Shown here: piece after piece, positions 1 to 9,207 of the stretch
Numbering within the stretch: position 1 is the first letter of the stretch
Layout of the letters: every line of letters starts with the position of its first letter
NCBI GenBank assembly: GCA_027031485.1
Contig: JALVQI010000062.1
Span: 1-43,670, forward strand
Source: Candidatus Aminicenantota bacterium
GTDB taxonomy: Bacteria; Acidobacteriota; Aminicenantia; JAMOAD01
DNA: 43,670 bases
Direction of reading: 5' to 3'
Notes under the pieces: generated by a model
The model's database searches: none
Told to the model about the DNA's origin: nothing
Seen by the model: the letters and a program-made list of their open reading frames with translations, nothing else
Program-made: the position numbers and the translations under genes

Positions 1-130
1 TTGTGATAACATTGTATCTTGATATCCCATGGGACACCTCCTGTGTGGATTTTTTTGTAAATACTTGTATATTATACATCTTCACGCGGAGGTGTCCCAA
101 TCCTCTGTTTTTTTCCGGACACTACTGTTC
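1..130 (-). mobile_element. Probable 5' end of an insertion sequence, truncated by the window edge (terminal/sub-terminal repeats, promoter and first codons of a minus-strand ORF)
   Basis: 12-bp perfect inverted repeat tgggacacctcc (30-41) / ggaggtgtccca (88-99). Minus strand has a TATAAT box between them, then AGGAGGT and ATG at 30 reading MGYQDTMLSQ into the edge. A further 'AGTGTCCGG' lies at about 114-126. Confidence 0.4.
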
Positions 131-144
131 TATCCCATTTTTGC

Positions 145-172
145 TTGACTGAAAATATTTCTATGTTAAAAT
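145..172 (+). promoter_or_regulatory. Sigma70-like promoter for the NagB-like gene
   Basis: TTGACT (145-150), 16-bp spacer, TAAAAT (167-172); RBS GGAGG before ATG at 197. Confidence 0.55.
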
Positions 173-196
173 AAAAATTTAAAAAAGGAGGTAAAA

Positions 197-1126
197 ATGA
201 GAAGAATTAGTAAAATCGCCCCTCAGTGGTGGGATTATACCACCCTTGATGAAGAAATTTTAAGAGATGCTGCAAAATTAACGGTAAAGGATGTGGAACA
301 GCTTTCAAGACCGGGTTTCACTGTTAAATTCTATGATACAAGAGAATCCTTTTATTTGGCCGAAGCTCTTGAATATATACATGCATGGAAACAGGCAACA
401 GATAGTGAACCGGCAGGAATTGTTGGCCCAATCGGTCCTACGGAACAACTTCCTTTAGTTGCCCAGATAGTTAATGAAATCGGGCTTAATTTAAAGAATG
501 CACATTTCTGGGGCATGGATGAATGGGTTATAGACGGAAAAGAGGTTAGTATTGAGCATCCTTTGAGCTTTGCAAAAGCTGATATGGATCTTTGCTTTAA
601 CAGAATAGATAGAAAGTATGCAATGCCTGAAGAAAACATTCATTTTCCAAGCGTTGATAAAATAGAGGAATATTCAAAAAGCTACGATGAAATAAGAGTT
701 GTCCTGATGCAGGGTGGTCAGGGTGAAGTTAAGCATTGGGCTTTTAATGACCCCTTCAAAAGAGAAGGAAAATATAAGGATAATCCTCCAACTCCCGAGG
801 AATATTTAAAATTAAAAACCAGAGTTGTCGACTTACATCCTATGACACTTATTCAGAATGCCAGAACTTCTGCAGGTGGAGTGGTAAGCGATATACCAAC
901 GCAGGCAATTACAGTGGGACCGGTAGAAACATGGAAAGCTGAAAAGGTTTCAATCTGGCACTATGGAAATCATGATAATCCTTTTGGAATAAGACTTACA
1001 GCATTTATGATTTCAAAGAAAATACCTGATTCTTCAGTCCCAATGTCATTATTAGCTCTCCATCCAAATGTCCAATTCAATATTTACAGACCTGGATTAG
1101 GAGAAGTTGCAGTAGAAATGCATTGA
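197..1126 (+). CDS. Glucosamine-6-phosphate isomerase/deaminase-like protein (NagB family)
   Basis: [19 protein letters not shown] and the [16 protein letters not shown] motif typical of NagB-type sugar-phosphate isomerases; good RBS. Confidence 0.8.
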   Translation: MRRISKIAPQWWDYTTLDEEILRDAAKLTVKDVEQLSRPGFTVKFYDTRESFYLAEALEYIHAWKQATDSEPAGIVGPIGPTEQLPLVAQIVNEIGLNLKNAHFWGMDEWVIDGKEVSIEHPLSFAKADMDLCFNRIDRKYAMPEENIHFPSVDKIEEYSKSYDEIRVVLMQGGQGEVKHWAFNDPFKREGKYKDNPPTPEEYLKLKTRVVDLHPMTLIQNARTSAGGVVSDIPTQAITVGPVETWKAEKVSIWHYGNHDNPFGIRLTAFMISKKIPDSSVPMSLLALHPNVQFNIYRPGLGEVAVEMH

Positions 1127-1159
1127 TTCAATAATAATAATTCATTTACGGAGGTTTAG

Positions 1160-1924
1160 ATGATTGTCTTAGCAGCAGGGGCTCATCCAGATGATATTGA
1201 GTTTATGATGGGCGGTACATTCATTAAATTAAAAGAAAAAGGATTGGAATTACACTATTTGAATATAGCAAATGGAAGTTGCGGAACTCAAGAGTATTCA
1301 AGAGAGGAGATAATAAAAATAAGAAGGGAAGAGTCTATTAATGCAGCAAAAATAGCCGGAGCCATTTATCATGATAGCCTCGTTGATGACCTTGAAATAT
1401 TTTATACTCAGGATTTGATTAGAAAGGTGGCAGCAATAGTCAGAGATGTAAAACCGGATATTATATTAATGCAATCACTTGAAGATTATATGGAAGATCA
1501 TATGAATGCCGCAAGGGTTCTTGTAACAGCAGCTTTTGTCAGAGGTATGCCAAATTATGCAACAAATCCTCCCTTTCCCCCTATAAACAAAGATGTTGCT
1601 TTATACCACAGTTTACCTCATGGATTAAAAACTCAGATGAGAGAAACCGTTTACCCTGATTTTTATATAAATGTTGAAAATGTGTTAGAAAAGAAAAAAG
1701 AGATGCTCTCTCAGCACAAAAGTCAGAAAGATTGGCTTGATAAAAGTCAGGGGATGGGATCCTATGTAAAAACAATGGTGGATATGACTGAGGAAATAGG
1801 GAAAATGTCAAAAAAATTCAAATATGCAGAAGGATGGAGACTTCACAATCACCTTGGATACTCATCAAAAGAAATCAACCCTCTTTGTGAAATATTAGAG
1901 GAGGATTGTCTTATCGTAAAATAG
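1160..1924 (+). CDS. PIG-L/LmbE family N-deacetylase
   Basis: N-terminal AAGAHPDDIEFMMGGT zinc-binding motif; EDYMEDHMNAARV motif; RBS GGAGG. Confidence 0.85.
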   Translation: MIVLAAGAHPDDIEFMMGGTFIKLKEKGLELHYLNIANGSCGTQEYSREEIIKIRREESINAAKIAGAIYHDSLVDDLEIFYTQDLIRKVAAIVRDVKPDIILMQSLEDYMEDHMNAARVLVTAAFVRGMPNYATNPPFPPINKDVALYHSLPHGLKTQMRETVYPDFYINVENVLEKKKEMLSQHKSQKDWLDKSQGMGSYVKTMVDMTEEIGKMSKKFKYAEGWRLHNHLGYSSKEINPLCEILEEDCLIVK

Positions 1925-1948
1925 AATAGGTAAAGCCAGGAAATCCAT

Positions 1949-4174
1949 ATGAAAAAAATACTTTTTTTTGTAATCTCAAGTATTATTATTCTGAATTTTT
2001 CTCTTTCAGAAACACAGCTAAATAAAAAACAGTCTTCCGTTGAAAAAAGAATCAATAAAATTCTATCAAAAATGACTCTGGAAGAGAAAGTCGGGCAGCT
2101 TGTTCAATTCAGTCTTAGTGGCTCCGGAAAAGAGTATAAGGAGAAAAAAGAGAAATACTTAACTCTCATTAGAAAAGGGTTAATTGGCTCTTTTATAAAT
2201 GTAAAAGGAGTAAAAGAGAGAAATTCAATACAAAAGGTCGCAGTGGCAGAAAGCAGATTGGGTATTCCCCTTATTTTTGGAATAGATGTTATCCACGGTT
2301 ATAGAACGATATTTCCCATACCCCTTGCGCAAGCAGCTTCATGGGATCTTGAACTGGTTAAAAAATCCGCAAGAATAGCTGCGATAGAGGCTACGGCAGG
2401 CGGTATAGATTGGACCTTTGCCCCAATGATTGATATTACAAGGGATCCAAGGTGGGGAAGAATCGCAGAAGGTTATGGTGAAGATCCATTTTTAGCTTCA
2501 AGGATGAGTTTTGCAGCAGTAAAAGGATTTCAAGATGAAGATATCTCCTCCCCTACCTCCTTAGTGGCGTGCTTAAAACACTATGTTGCCTATGGAGCTG
2601 CAATCGGAGGAAGGGACTACAATAGTGTTGATATATCTGAAAAAACCTTGAGGGAAATTTACCTGCCTCCTTATGAAGCGGGAATTAAGGCAGGTGCACT
2701 AACTGTGATGTCAGCTTTTAACAGCATCAATGGAATCCCAGCTTCAGCAAATTCTTTTACTTTAAGAAAAATCCTGAAGAATGAGTTTTCTTTCAAAGGC
2801 TTTGTTGTGAGTGATTGGGAGTCAATAAAGGAAACGATTAATCACGGTTTTTCAAAAAATGAAAAAGATGCAGCTTTAAAAGGATTAATTGCCGGAGTTG
2901 ATATGGATATGGTAAGCGGAGTTTACTTAAAATATTTACCGAAATTAGTAAGGGAAGGAAAAATTGATGAAAAAATTTTGAATGATTCCGTAAAAAGAGT
3001 TTTAAGAGTTAAAATATTAAAGGGGCTTTTTGAAAATCCTTACAAGAATGAGAAAAGGGCCGATGAAATTTTAACAAACGAAAAGAGAAATTTTGAAAGA
3101 AAGGTTGCTCAAAGGTCAATTATTCTTCTTAAGAATAAGAACAATGTTTTACCATTAAAAAAATTTCCTGAAAAAATAGCAGTTATAGGACCTCTTGCTA
3201 AAGACAAAAAAACTCCTCTCGGTTGTTGGTCTTTATACGGAAGATCGGAGGATGTTATATCTGCTTTTGAGGGAATAAAAAATAAAGTTAAGAATAGGGC
3301 AAAAATTTTCTATTCAAAAGGAAGCGAAATCCGTGGTTTTATAAAAGGTGGAATTGAAGAAGCAGTAAAAATCTCAAAGAACGCAGATATCGTTTTACTC
3401 TTCTTAGGAGACAATATCTCAGGAGAGGATGCCTCTTTAGCTCATCTAAAACTTCCCGAACCTCAATTAAAGTTGATTAGAGAAATTTCAAAAAATACCA
3501 GGTCACCGATCATTACTATTATTATAGATGGTAGACCCCGTCCGATTAATTCTATTATTAAATATTCTGACGCTGTTTTGCTTGCATGGTATCTTGGAAT
3601 AGAGTCAGGGAATGCAATAGCTGATGTCTTGTTTGGAGATTATAATCCTTCCGCAAAATTACCTGTAACAATTCCCAGAGCAATTGGCCAAATTCCGATT
3701 TATTATAATCATGAGAATACCGGAAGACCTTTAATTAAGAATAAACCAGGGAATTTTTCAAGATACAGGGATGAATCCAATGAGCCACTCTTTCCTTTTG
3801 GTTTTGGACTCAGTTATACAAAATTTTCATACAGTAATCTTAAAATAAGCCCTGAAAAGGCTCACTCCAATGGAAAAATAAAAGTCAGTGTTAAAGTTAA
3901 AAACACGGGTAATTATGATGGAGAAGAAATAGTTGAACTTTACATAAGAGATCTTGTATCAAGTATAATAAGACCTGTAAAAGAACTTAAAGGATTTAGA
4001 AAGATCAAACTAAAAGCCGGTGAATCCAGGGTTATCTCTTTCATTCTTGATGAAAAACTATTGGGTTTTCACTATAAAGGTAACAATATAACCGTAGAAC
4101 CCGGAAAATTCAAAGTCTGGGTGGGTCCCAACAGTCAGGAAGGTCTTGAAGGTGAGTTTACTATTTTAGAATAG
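1949..4174 (+). CDS. Glycoside hydrolase family 3 (beta-glucosidase-like), secreted
   Basis: Signal peptide; GIDVIHGYRTIFPIPLAQAASWD, DPRWGRIAEGYGEDP, GFVVSDWES (nucleophile Asp), C-terminal FnIII-like domain. Confidence 0.93.
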   Translation: MKKILFFVISSIIILNFSLSETQLNKKQSSVEKRINKILSKMTLEEKVGQLVQFSLSGSGKEYKEKKEKYLTLIRKGLIGSFINVKGVKERNSIQKVAVAESRLGIPLIFGIDVIHGYRTIFPIPLAQAASWDLELVKKSARIAAIEATAGGIDWTFAPMIDITRDPRWGRIAEGYGEDPFLASRMSFAAVKGFQDEDISSPTSLVACLKHYVAYGAAIGGRDYNSVDISEKTLREIYLPPYEAGIKAGALTVMSAFNSINGIPASANSFTLRKILKNEFSFKGFVVSDWESIKETINHGFSKNEKDAALKGLIAGVDMDMVSGVYLKYLPKLVREGKIDEKILNDSVKRVLRVKILKGLFENPYKNEKRADEILTNEKRNFERKVAQRSIILLKNKNNVLPLKKFPEKIAVIGPLAKDKKTPLGCWSLYGRSEDVISAFEGIKNKVKNRAKIFYSKGSEIRGFIKGGIEEAVKISKNADIVLLFLGDNISGEDASLAHLKLPEPQLKLIREISKNTRSPIITIIIDGRPRPINSIIKYSDAVLLAWYLGIESGNAIADVLFGDYNPSAKLPVTIPRAIGQIPIYYNHENTGRPLIKNKPGNFSRYRDESNEPLFPFGFGLSYTKFSYSNLKISPEKAHSNGKIKVSVKVKNTGNYDGEEIVELYIRDLVSSIIRPVKELKGFRKIKLKAGESRVISFILDEKLLGFHYKGNNITVEPGKFKVWVGPNSQEGLEGEFTILE

Positions 4175-4199
4175 ATATCATAAATATAAGGAGAATGAA

Positions 4200-5831
4200 T
4201 TGCCTAAAAAAAGACTAAAAAAAATTTTATTCTTTGTTTTTATCATTCTTACTTTCACCTCTAATACATTATTTTCTTTAACCACTGAAGAGATAAAAAA
4301 GAGAATTAAAAAAGGTTATGACACTACAGGCATTATTCTGAAAATCGGAAATCAAAAACAGCTTCTTTTTGATAATTATATTATTGAAGATATATGGAAC
4401 ATTGAGAGACATCTTAATAAACCTCAAAGATATCCTGAAAATCCAATCATACATTTTGATAGACCCTGGGAAGAGTGGAATGTTCCGGGAGTTAAAAGTG
4501 GAGGTCCAGCAGTCTCAACTGTTTTTTATGATAAAGAGGATAAACTATTTAAGATGTGGTATACTGTGTTTAGAATTCTCAACAGGAAAAAACCTTATCT
4601 TTACACATACTGGACAGCTTATGCTTATTCAAAGGATGGAATTAACTGGATAAAACCTAATCTTGGAGTTATAGAATTTAATGGTTCCAAAAATAATAAT
4701 CTTGTTTATAAAGGAAGATTCTGGGCTTCCGGAAGAGTAGTTAAAGATTACAATGAAAAAGATCCAAAAAAAAGATATAAGTTCTATTACAGTGATGTTT
4801 ACGGAGTATTACCACTATCTAAGATTAAAGCTGAGGATGAAGGTAAAAAGTGGACAGTGAAATGGTTTCAGGACAACTGGATTGATACGACAAATCTTGC
4901 CTTTTCACCTGATGGAATTCACTGGACTCCATACAAAGATAATCCGGTAGAGGTTTTCGGATTGGCAGATGGCCAGGGAGATGCTTTCTGGGATGACAGG
5001 ATTAAGATGTTTGTCAGTTCAAGAAGGCCACTTGTTTATGCAGGTCCCTGGATGAGAAGAATAGCAATATCTTTTAGCAAAGATTTAATTCACTGGACAT
5101 TTCCCAAAACAGTTATAATTCCGGATGAATTGGATACAATAGAACTTTATGATTTGCGTATTTTCCCTTATGAAAATATTTACTATGGCTTTCTTTCTAT
5201 GTTTGATTCGGATAAAAAACAGAATATAGTTCAACAGCTTGTTTTTAGCAGGGATCTGCTCCACTGGGAACGCCTTGCAAAAAGAGAAGCTTTCATAGGA
5301 CTTGGTAAAGAGGGAGAATTTGATGCAGGTATGGTTTCACCTGCAAAACCTTTAGTTGTAAAAAATAAGATATACATATACTACAGTGGTACTAATAAAT
5401 CCCACAGCAGTTATTCTTCAAAAACAGAAATCGGTCTCTTAACTATTCCATTAGATAGATTTGTTGGAAGAAGGACTAAAATTCAAACAGATAAATTTGT
5501 AGACAGAAACGGAGATTTCAAAGTAGGGAAAAATCCTGAAGTGGGTGTTATTCTTACAAGACCATTTATCTGTGAAGGAGATACTCTTGAGATAAATTGC
5601 AAATGTCCAAAGGGAGTAATAAAAGTTGAAGTATTAAATACAACCGGAGAAGTTTATAAAGGATTTGGTAAAAATTATTCAATACCTTTTCATGGAGACT
5701 CTTTATCTCATAAGATGATGTGGAAAGCTCACTCTTTAAAAGAGCTTAAGGGGAAAGCAATCAGATTAAAATTTTATATGATAAATGCTGAGCTTTACTC
5801 CTTTAAAATCTCCTCAAAAATTAATAAATAG
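4200..5831 (+). CDS. Secreted beta-propeller glycosidase-like protein (GH32/43/130-like fold), TTG start
   Basis: Signal peptide; recurring blade motifs YSKDGINW, FSPDGIHW, FSKDLIHW, FSRDLLHW; RBS AGGAGA before TTG at 4200. Confidence 0.7.
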   Translation: MPKKRLKKILFFVFIILTFTSNTLFSLTTEEIKKRIKKGYDTTGIILKIGNQKQLLFDNYIIEDIWNIERHLNKPQRYPENPIIHFDRPWEEWNVPGVKSGGPAVSTVFYDKEDKLFKMWYTVFRILNRKKPYLYTYWTAYAYSKDGINWIKPNLGVIEFNGSKNNNLVYKGRFWASGRVVKDYNEKDPKKRYKFYYSDVYGVLPLSKIKAEDEGKKWTVKWFQDNWIDTTNLAFSPDGIHWTPYKDNPVEVFGLADGQGDAFWDDRIKMFVSSRRPLVYAGPWMRRIAISFSKDLIHWTFPKTVIIPDELDTIELYDLRIFPYENIYYGFLSMFDSDKKQNIVQQLVFSRDLLHWERLAKREAFIGLGKEGEFDAGMVSPAKPLVVKNKIYIYYSGTNKSHSSYSSKTEIGLLTIPLDRFVGRRTKIQTDKFVDRNGDFKVGKNPEVGVILTRPFICEGDTLEINCKCPKGVIKVEVLNTTGEVYKGFGKNYSIPFHGDSLSHKMMWKAHSLKELKGKAIRLKFYMINAELYSFKISSKINK

Positions 5832-6000
5832 TAATTTTTTAATTTTTAGTCAAAAGTATAGTTTTTATTTTACTTCTCAATACCTTTCTTAAACGTATCT
5901 CGATTTATTGAAAACTTACAGTAAGTATAGTAAAATTTTACTAAGAAATTATGATTGTATTGAATTTTACTTTTTAAATGAATAAAAAAGGAGAAAATAG

Positions 6001-6483
6001 GTGAAAATCAGAATAGGTCTGGGATATGATAAGCATAAATTGGTTAACCCCGGAGAATTTATAATAATCGGCAATGTGAAAATTCCTTACAATAAAAAAT
6101 TCGAGGCGCATTCAGACGGAGATGTCCTAATTCATTCCATAATAGACGCGATTTTAGGTGCAATGGGAAAAAGAGATATAGGTGTTCATTTCCCTGATAC
6201 TGATTCTAAATATAAGAATATAGACTCTCTTATATTATTAAAAGAAACCATAAAACTCATGAAAAAAGAAGATTTCTTCATTGAAAATCTTGATTGTGTT
6301 CTTGTAGCGGAGGAGCCAAAGATTAATCCCTATATAGAAATGATGAAAGAAAAATTATCTCCTGTTCTTGAAATAGATAAATCATTAATCTCCATTAAGG
6401 CAAAAACAGATGAAGGCTTGGGAGATGTCGGAGAAAAAAGGGCTATAAAAGCTTTTTCAATTGTCCTTCTTAAATCCGAATAA
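6001..6483 (+). CDS. ispF: 2-C-methyl-D-erythritol 2,4-cyclodiphosphate synthase, GTG start
   Basis: RIGLGYDKHKL, AHSDGDVLIHSIIDAILGAMGKRDIGVHFPDTD, KAKTDEGLGDVG. Confidence 0.96.
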   Translation: MKIRIGLGYDKHKLVNPGEFIIIGNVKIPYNKKFEAHSDGDVLIHSIIDAILGAMGKRDIGVHFPDTDSKYKNIDSLILLKETIKLMKKEDFFIENLDCVLVAEEPKINPYIEMMKEKLSPVLEIDKSLISIKAKTDEGLGDVGEKRAIKAFSIVLLKSE

Positions 6484-6564
6484 TAAACTTATCCGTTTCG
6501 GTAAGATTATTTTTGACGCAGAGGGCCTCATTCAAAAACCTTGCTTTTTTTGTTATTATAGATT

Positions 6565-8607
6565 ATGAGTATTGAAGATAGTTTAAGGGAGTATTTGAAT
6601 CCTCAGCAGGTGGAGGCTGTGCTTGATATAGAAAATCCTTTGTTGGTTATTGCCGGTGCCGGTTCAGGGAAAACAAGGGTTATAGAGTTTAAGACAGTTT
6701 ATCTGATTGAAAAAGGGTTTCATCCTGAAAACATACTTCTTTTGACCTTTACGAGAAAGGCCGCAAGAGAGATGCTTTCAAGAGCATCCTCACATAATAA
6801 GACAATAAAGAAAATTGAAGGAGGGACCTTTCATTCATTTGCAAACAAAGTTCTCAGAAGATACGGACACTTAATCGGTCTCAATCCATCCTTTACAATA
6901 ATTGATCAGCCTGATCAGGAATCCGTAATCGGAATAATTGTTGAAAAATTAAAATTAAAGGATAAAAAGGAGAGATTCCCCAAAAAAAAGACTATTCAGG
7001 AAATAATATCAAACTCAATAAACAGAAGAATCTCAGTAGAGCAAAAACTAAAAGAGGATTATCCGCAATTTTTACATTTAAAGGATGAGATAAATTCAAT
7101 TAAAAGAGAATATCTTGTTTATAAAAGTGAGCACAATCTTCTTGATTATGATGATCTTCTTGAATTTTTAATCTTTCTTTTAAAAAAAGAGAAAAAGATA
7201 AAGGAGCTTTTATCCGACAGATACAGATACATAATGGTGGATGAATATCAGGACACAAACCTTGCACAGGCTGAGATAATCAAGCTTTTGGCAGAAAAGA
7301 GACAAAAGGTAATGGTTGTGGGTGATGATGCTCAGAGTATTTACAGATTCAGGGGAGCCAATCATGAAAATATTATGAATTTTCCCAAAATCTTTGAAAA
7401 TACGAGAATAATCAAACTTGAATACAACTATAGATCAACACAGGAAATCCTGGACTTATCAAATAAAATAATGAAAACACTTGGTAAAAAATTTGAAAAA
7501 ACCCTTATCTCAGCTGAAAAAAGAAGGGGTGAAATACCTCAACTGATTTTTTTCAGAAATTATGATGAGGAAGATTCATTTATAGCTGACCATATTTTAG
7601 AGCTCTGGAACAATGGGGAGGAGCTAAGAAACATAGCTGTGTTATTCAGAGCCGGTTATTTATCGTTCGGGCTTCAAATGGAGCTTGACAGAAGAAAGAT
7701 TCCCTATGAAATATACGGAGGATTAAAATACTATCAGCTTGCCCATATAAAAGACATACTCTCATATTTAAGGGTTATGCACAACATAAAGGATGGAATA
7801 TCCTGGAACAGACTTCTTGAACTTGAAATAGGTATAGGCGAAAAAATTTCATCAGCTCTGACATTAAACATAGTTAAAATGTCAAATTTGGAAGAGGTTA
7901 CGGAATTTTTAAAAACGGGATGGAAAGAAAAGAGAGCGGACATCTCTTTGAAAAACTTAGCAAAACTTTTTGAAGAGGCAAATAAATTAAAGGATAAATC
8001 TCCGGATAGGCTTATAACATTCTTTTTTGAGAAAATATATTATAATCACATGAAATTCAAGTATGATGATTACCCGAAAAGGGAAAAGGATATTGAGGTT
8101 CTTGCCGTGATTGCGAAAAAATTCAAGGACCTTTCCGAATTTTTGGCTGATATCACAATAAATGAACAACCAATGTTGGGAACCGAAGAGGGAGATAAAG
8201 AGCTCAAGGATGATAAGGTAATCTTATCCACAATACATTCAGCTAAGGGACTTGAATGGAAACATGTGATTATAAAAGGGCTTGTGGATGGGATTTTACC
8301 TTCTTCCTATGCCTTTACAGACAGGGAAGCAATTGAAGAGGAAAAGAGATTATTTTATGTGGCTGTGACCAGAGCAAAAGACAGGCTTATTCTAACCGCA
8401 AGCAATGATCTGAATAAAAACCTTATAAACAATATTTCTCCCTTTCTTACAAAGGATATAATGGAATATCTTCATAAAAGAGCGGTTGTTATTAATCCGG
8501 GAAACAATGTAATGATAGAGGATGTTGAAAGTGTAGCGGATGCTGAGATTTTTTTCAACTCTTCACAAAAGAATATCCACCTTTCAATCTATGATTCTTT
8601 TAATTAG
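6565..8607 (+). CDS. UvrD/PcrA/Rep-family superfamily 1 DNA helicase
   Basis: Walker A AGAGSGKT, VDEYQDTN, GDDAQSIYRFRGA, LEYNYRST, STIHSAKGLEW, RLFYVAVTRAKD. Confidence 0.95.
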   Translation: MSIEDSLREYLNPQQVEAVLDIENPLLVIAGAGSGKTRVIEFKTVYLIEKGFHPENILLLTFTRKAAREMLSRASSHNKTIKKIEGGTFHSFANKVLRRYGHLIGLNPSFTIIDQPDQESVIGIIVEKLKLKDKKERFPKKKTIQEIISNSINRRISVEQKLKEDYPQFLHLKDEINSIKREYLVYKSEHNLLDYDDLLEFLIFLLKKEKKIKELLSDRYRYIMVDEYQDTNLAQAEIIKLLAEKRQKVMVVGDDAQSIYRFRGANHENIMNFPKIFENTRIIKLEYNYRSTQEILDLSNKIMKTLGKKFEKTLISAEKRRGEIPQLIFFRNYDEEDSFIADHILELWNNGEELRNIAVLFRAGYLSFGLQMELDRRKIPYEIYGGLKYYQLAHIKDILSYLRVMHNIKDGISWNRLLELEIGIGEKISSALTLNIVKMSNLEEVTEFLKTGWKEKRADISLKNLAKLFEEANKLKDKSPDRLITFFFEKIYYNHMKFKYDDYPKREKDIEVLAVIAKKFKDLSEFLADITINEQPMLGTEEGDKELKDDKVILSTIHSAKGLEWKHVIIKGLVDGILPSSYAFTDREAIEEEKRLFYVAVTRAKDRLILTASNDLNKNLINNISPFLTKDIMEYLHKRAVVINPGNNVMIEDVESVADAEIFFNSSQKNIHLSIYDSFN

Positions 8608-8610
8608 ATT

Positions 8611-9207
8611 TTAATTAGATTTAAAACTCAAAATCCTCCTTAATACCAGAACATTATCGTTATCAAAAGCTTTGAAAATACCGGTTTTCTTAATAAAGGA
8701 GACTATTTCATCCGAAGAGGATTCAATCAAAATCAAATCATTTTTTATTTTCCCTTTGAGTTTTCCCGAATTTATGGCTTTTTTGAAAAGTTTTTCAACA
8801 GGTAAAAAAACTTCAATCTTATTTTTATTCTTTTTAACCAAAAACCATAAAAATATATTCTGCTCTTCTTTTTTTACCTCTTTTTTATCCTTTTCATCAA
8901 ACTCACTTTTTAATATATTTAAAAAGAGTAATTTATCATCGGTAAAAAAAGAGGCTTTCATATTTGTTGTTTCCCAATCATTTTTATTCGTATTGACTGC
9001 TATAATTCTTATCAAATTCTTTTCCTCATCATCAACCCTTATAAAGAAAAATTGATCAGCTGTTTTTACATCCCTCCAGAGGCCATTCCATTCATCAGTT
9101 TTTAAAATAGAAGCCTTGTTTCCGAGCGGTTTTTCGCTACCGACAAATAAGCAAGAAGAAATAAGAAGGCCAATTAAAATTATCAAAAAATGCTTTCTTT
9201 TTACCAC
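8611..9207 (-). CDS. Hypothetical lipoprotein
   Basis: N-terminus MVKRKHFLIILIGLLISSC matches a lipobox; start abuts the upstream GH20 gene. Confidence 0.65.
   Translation of the reverse strand: MVKRKHFLIILIGLLISSCLFVGSEKPLGNKASILKTDEWNGLWRDVKTADQFFFIRVDDEEKNLIRIIAVNTNKNDWETTNMKASFFTDDKLLFLNILKSEFDEKDKKEVKKEEQNIFLWFLVKKNKNKIEVFLPVEKLFKKAINSGKLKGKIKNDLILIESSSDEIVSFIKKTGIFKAFDNDNVLVLRRILSFKSN

Noticed and set aside
352-639. Minus-strand ORF inside the NagB-like gene
   Set aside because: Fully antisense to a confident CDS; composition reflects complementary codons; no RBS or family motif.
4369-4653. 94-aa plus-strand ORF in another frame of the beta-propeller gene
   Set aside because: Overlaps a clearly coding frame with repeated blade motifs.
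6485-6564. Intrinsic terminator after ispF (cttatccg-ttt-cggtaag)
   Set aside because: Short, bulged stem with only a weak T-rich tail; kept only as a note with the shared half-site.
8672-9055. 127-aa Phe/Ser-rich plus-strand ORF opposite the lipoprotein gene
   Set aside because: The minus-strand frame has a lipobox and an operon context; the plus-strand ORF has neither.
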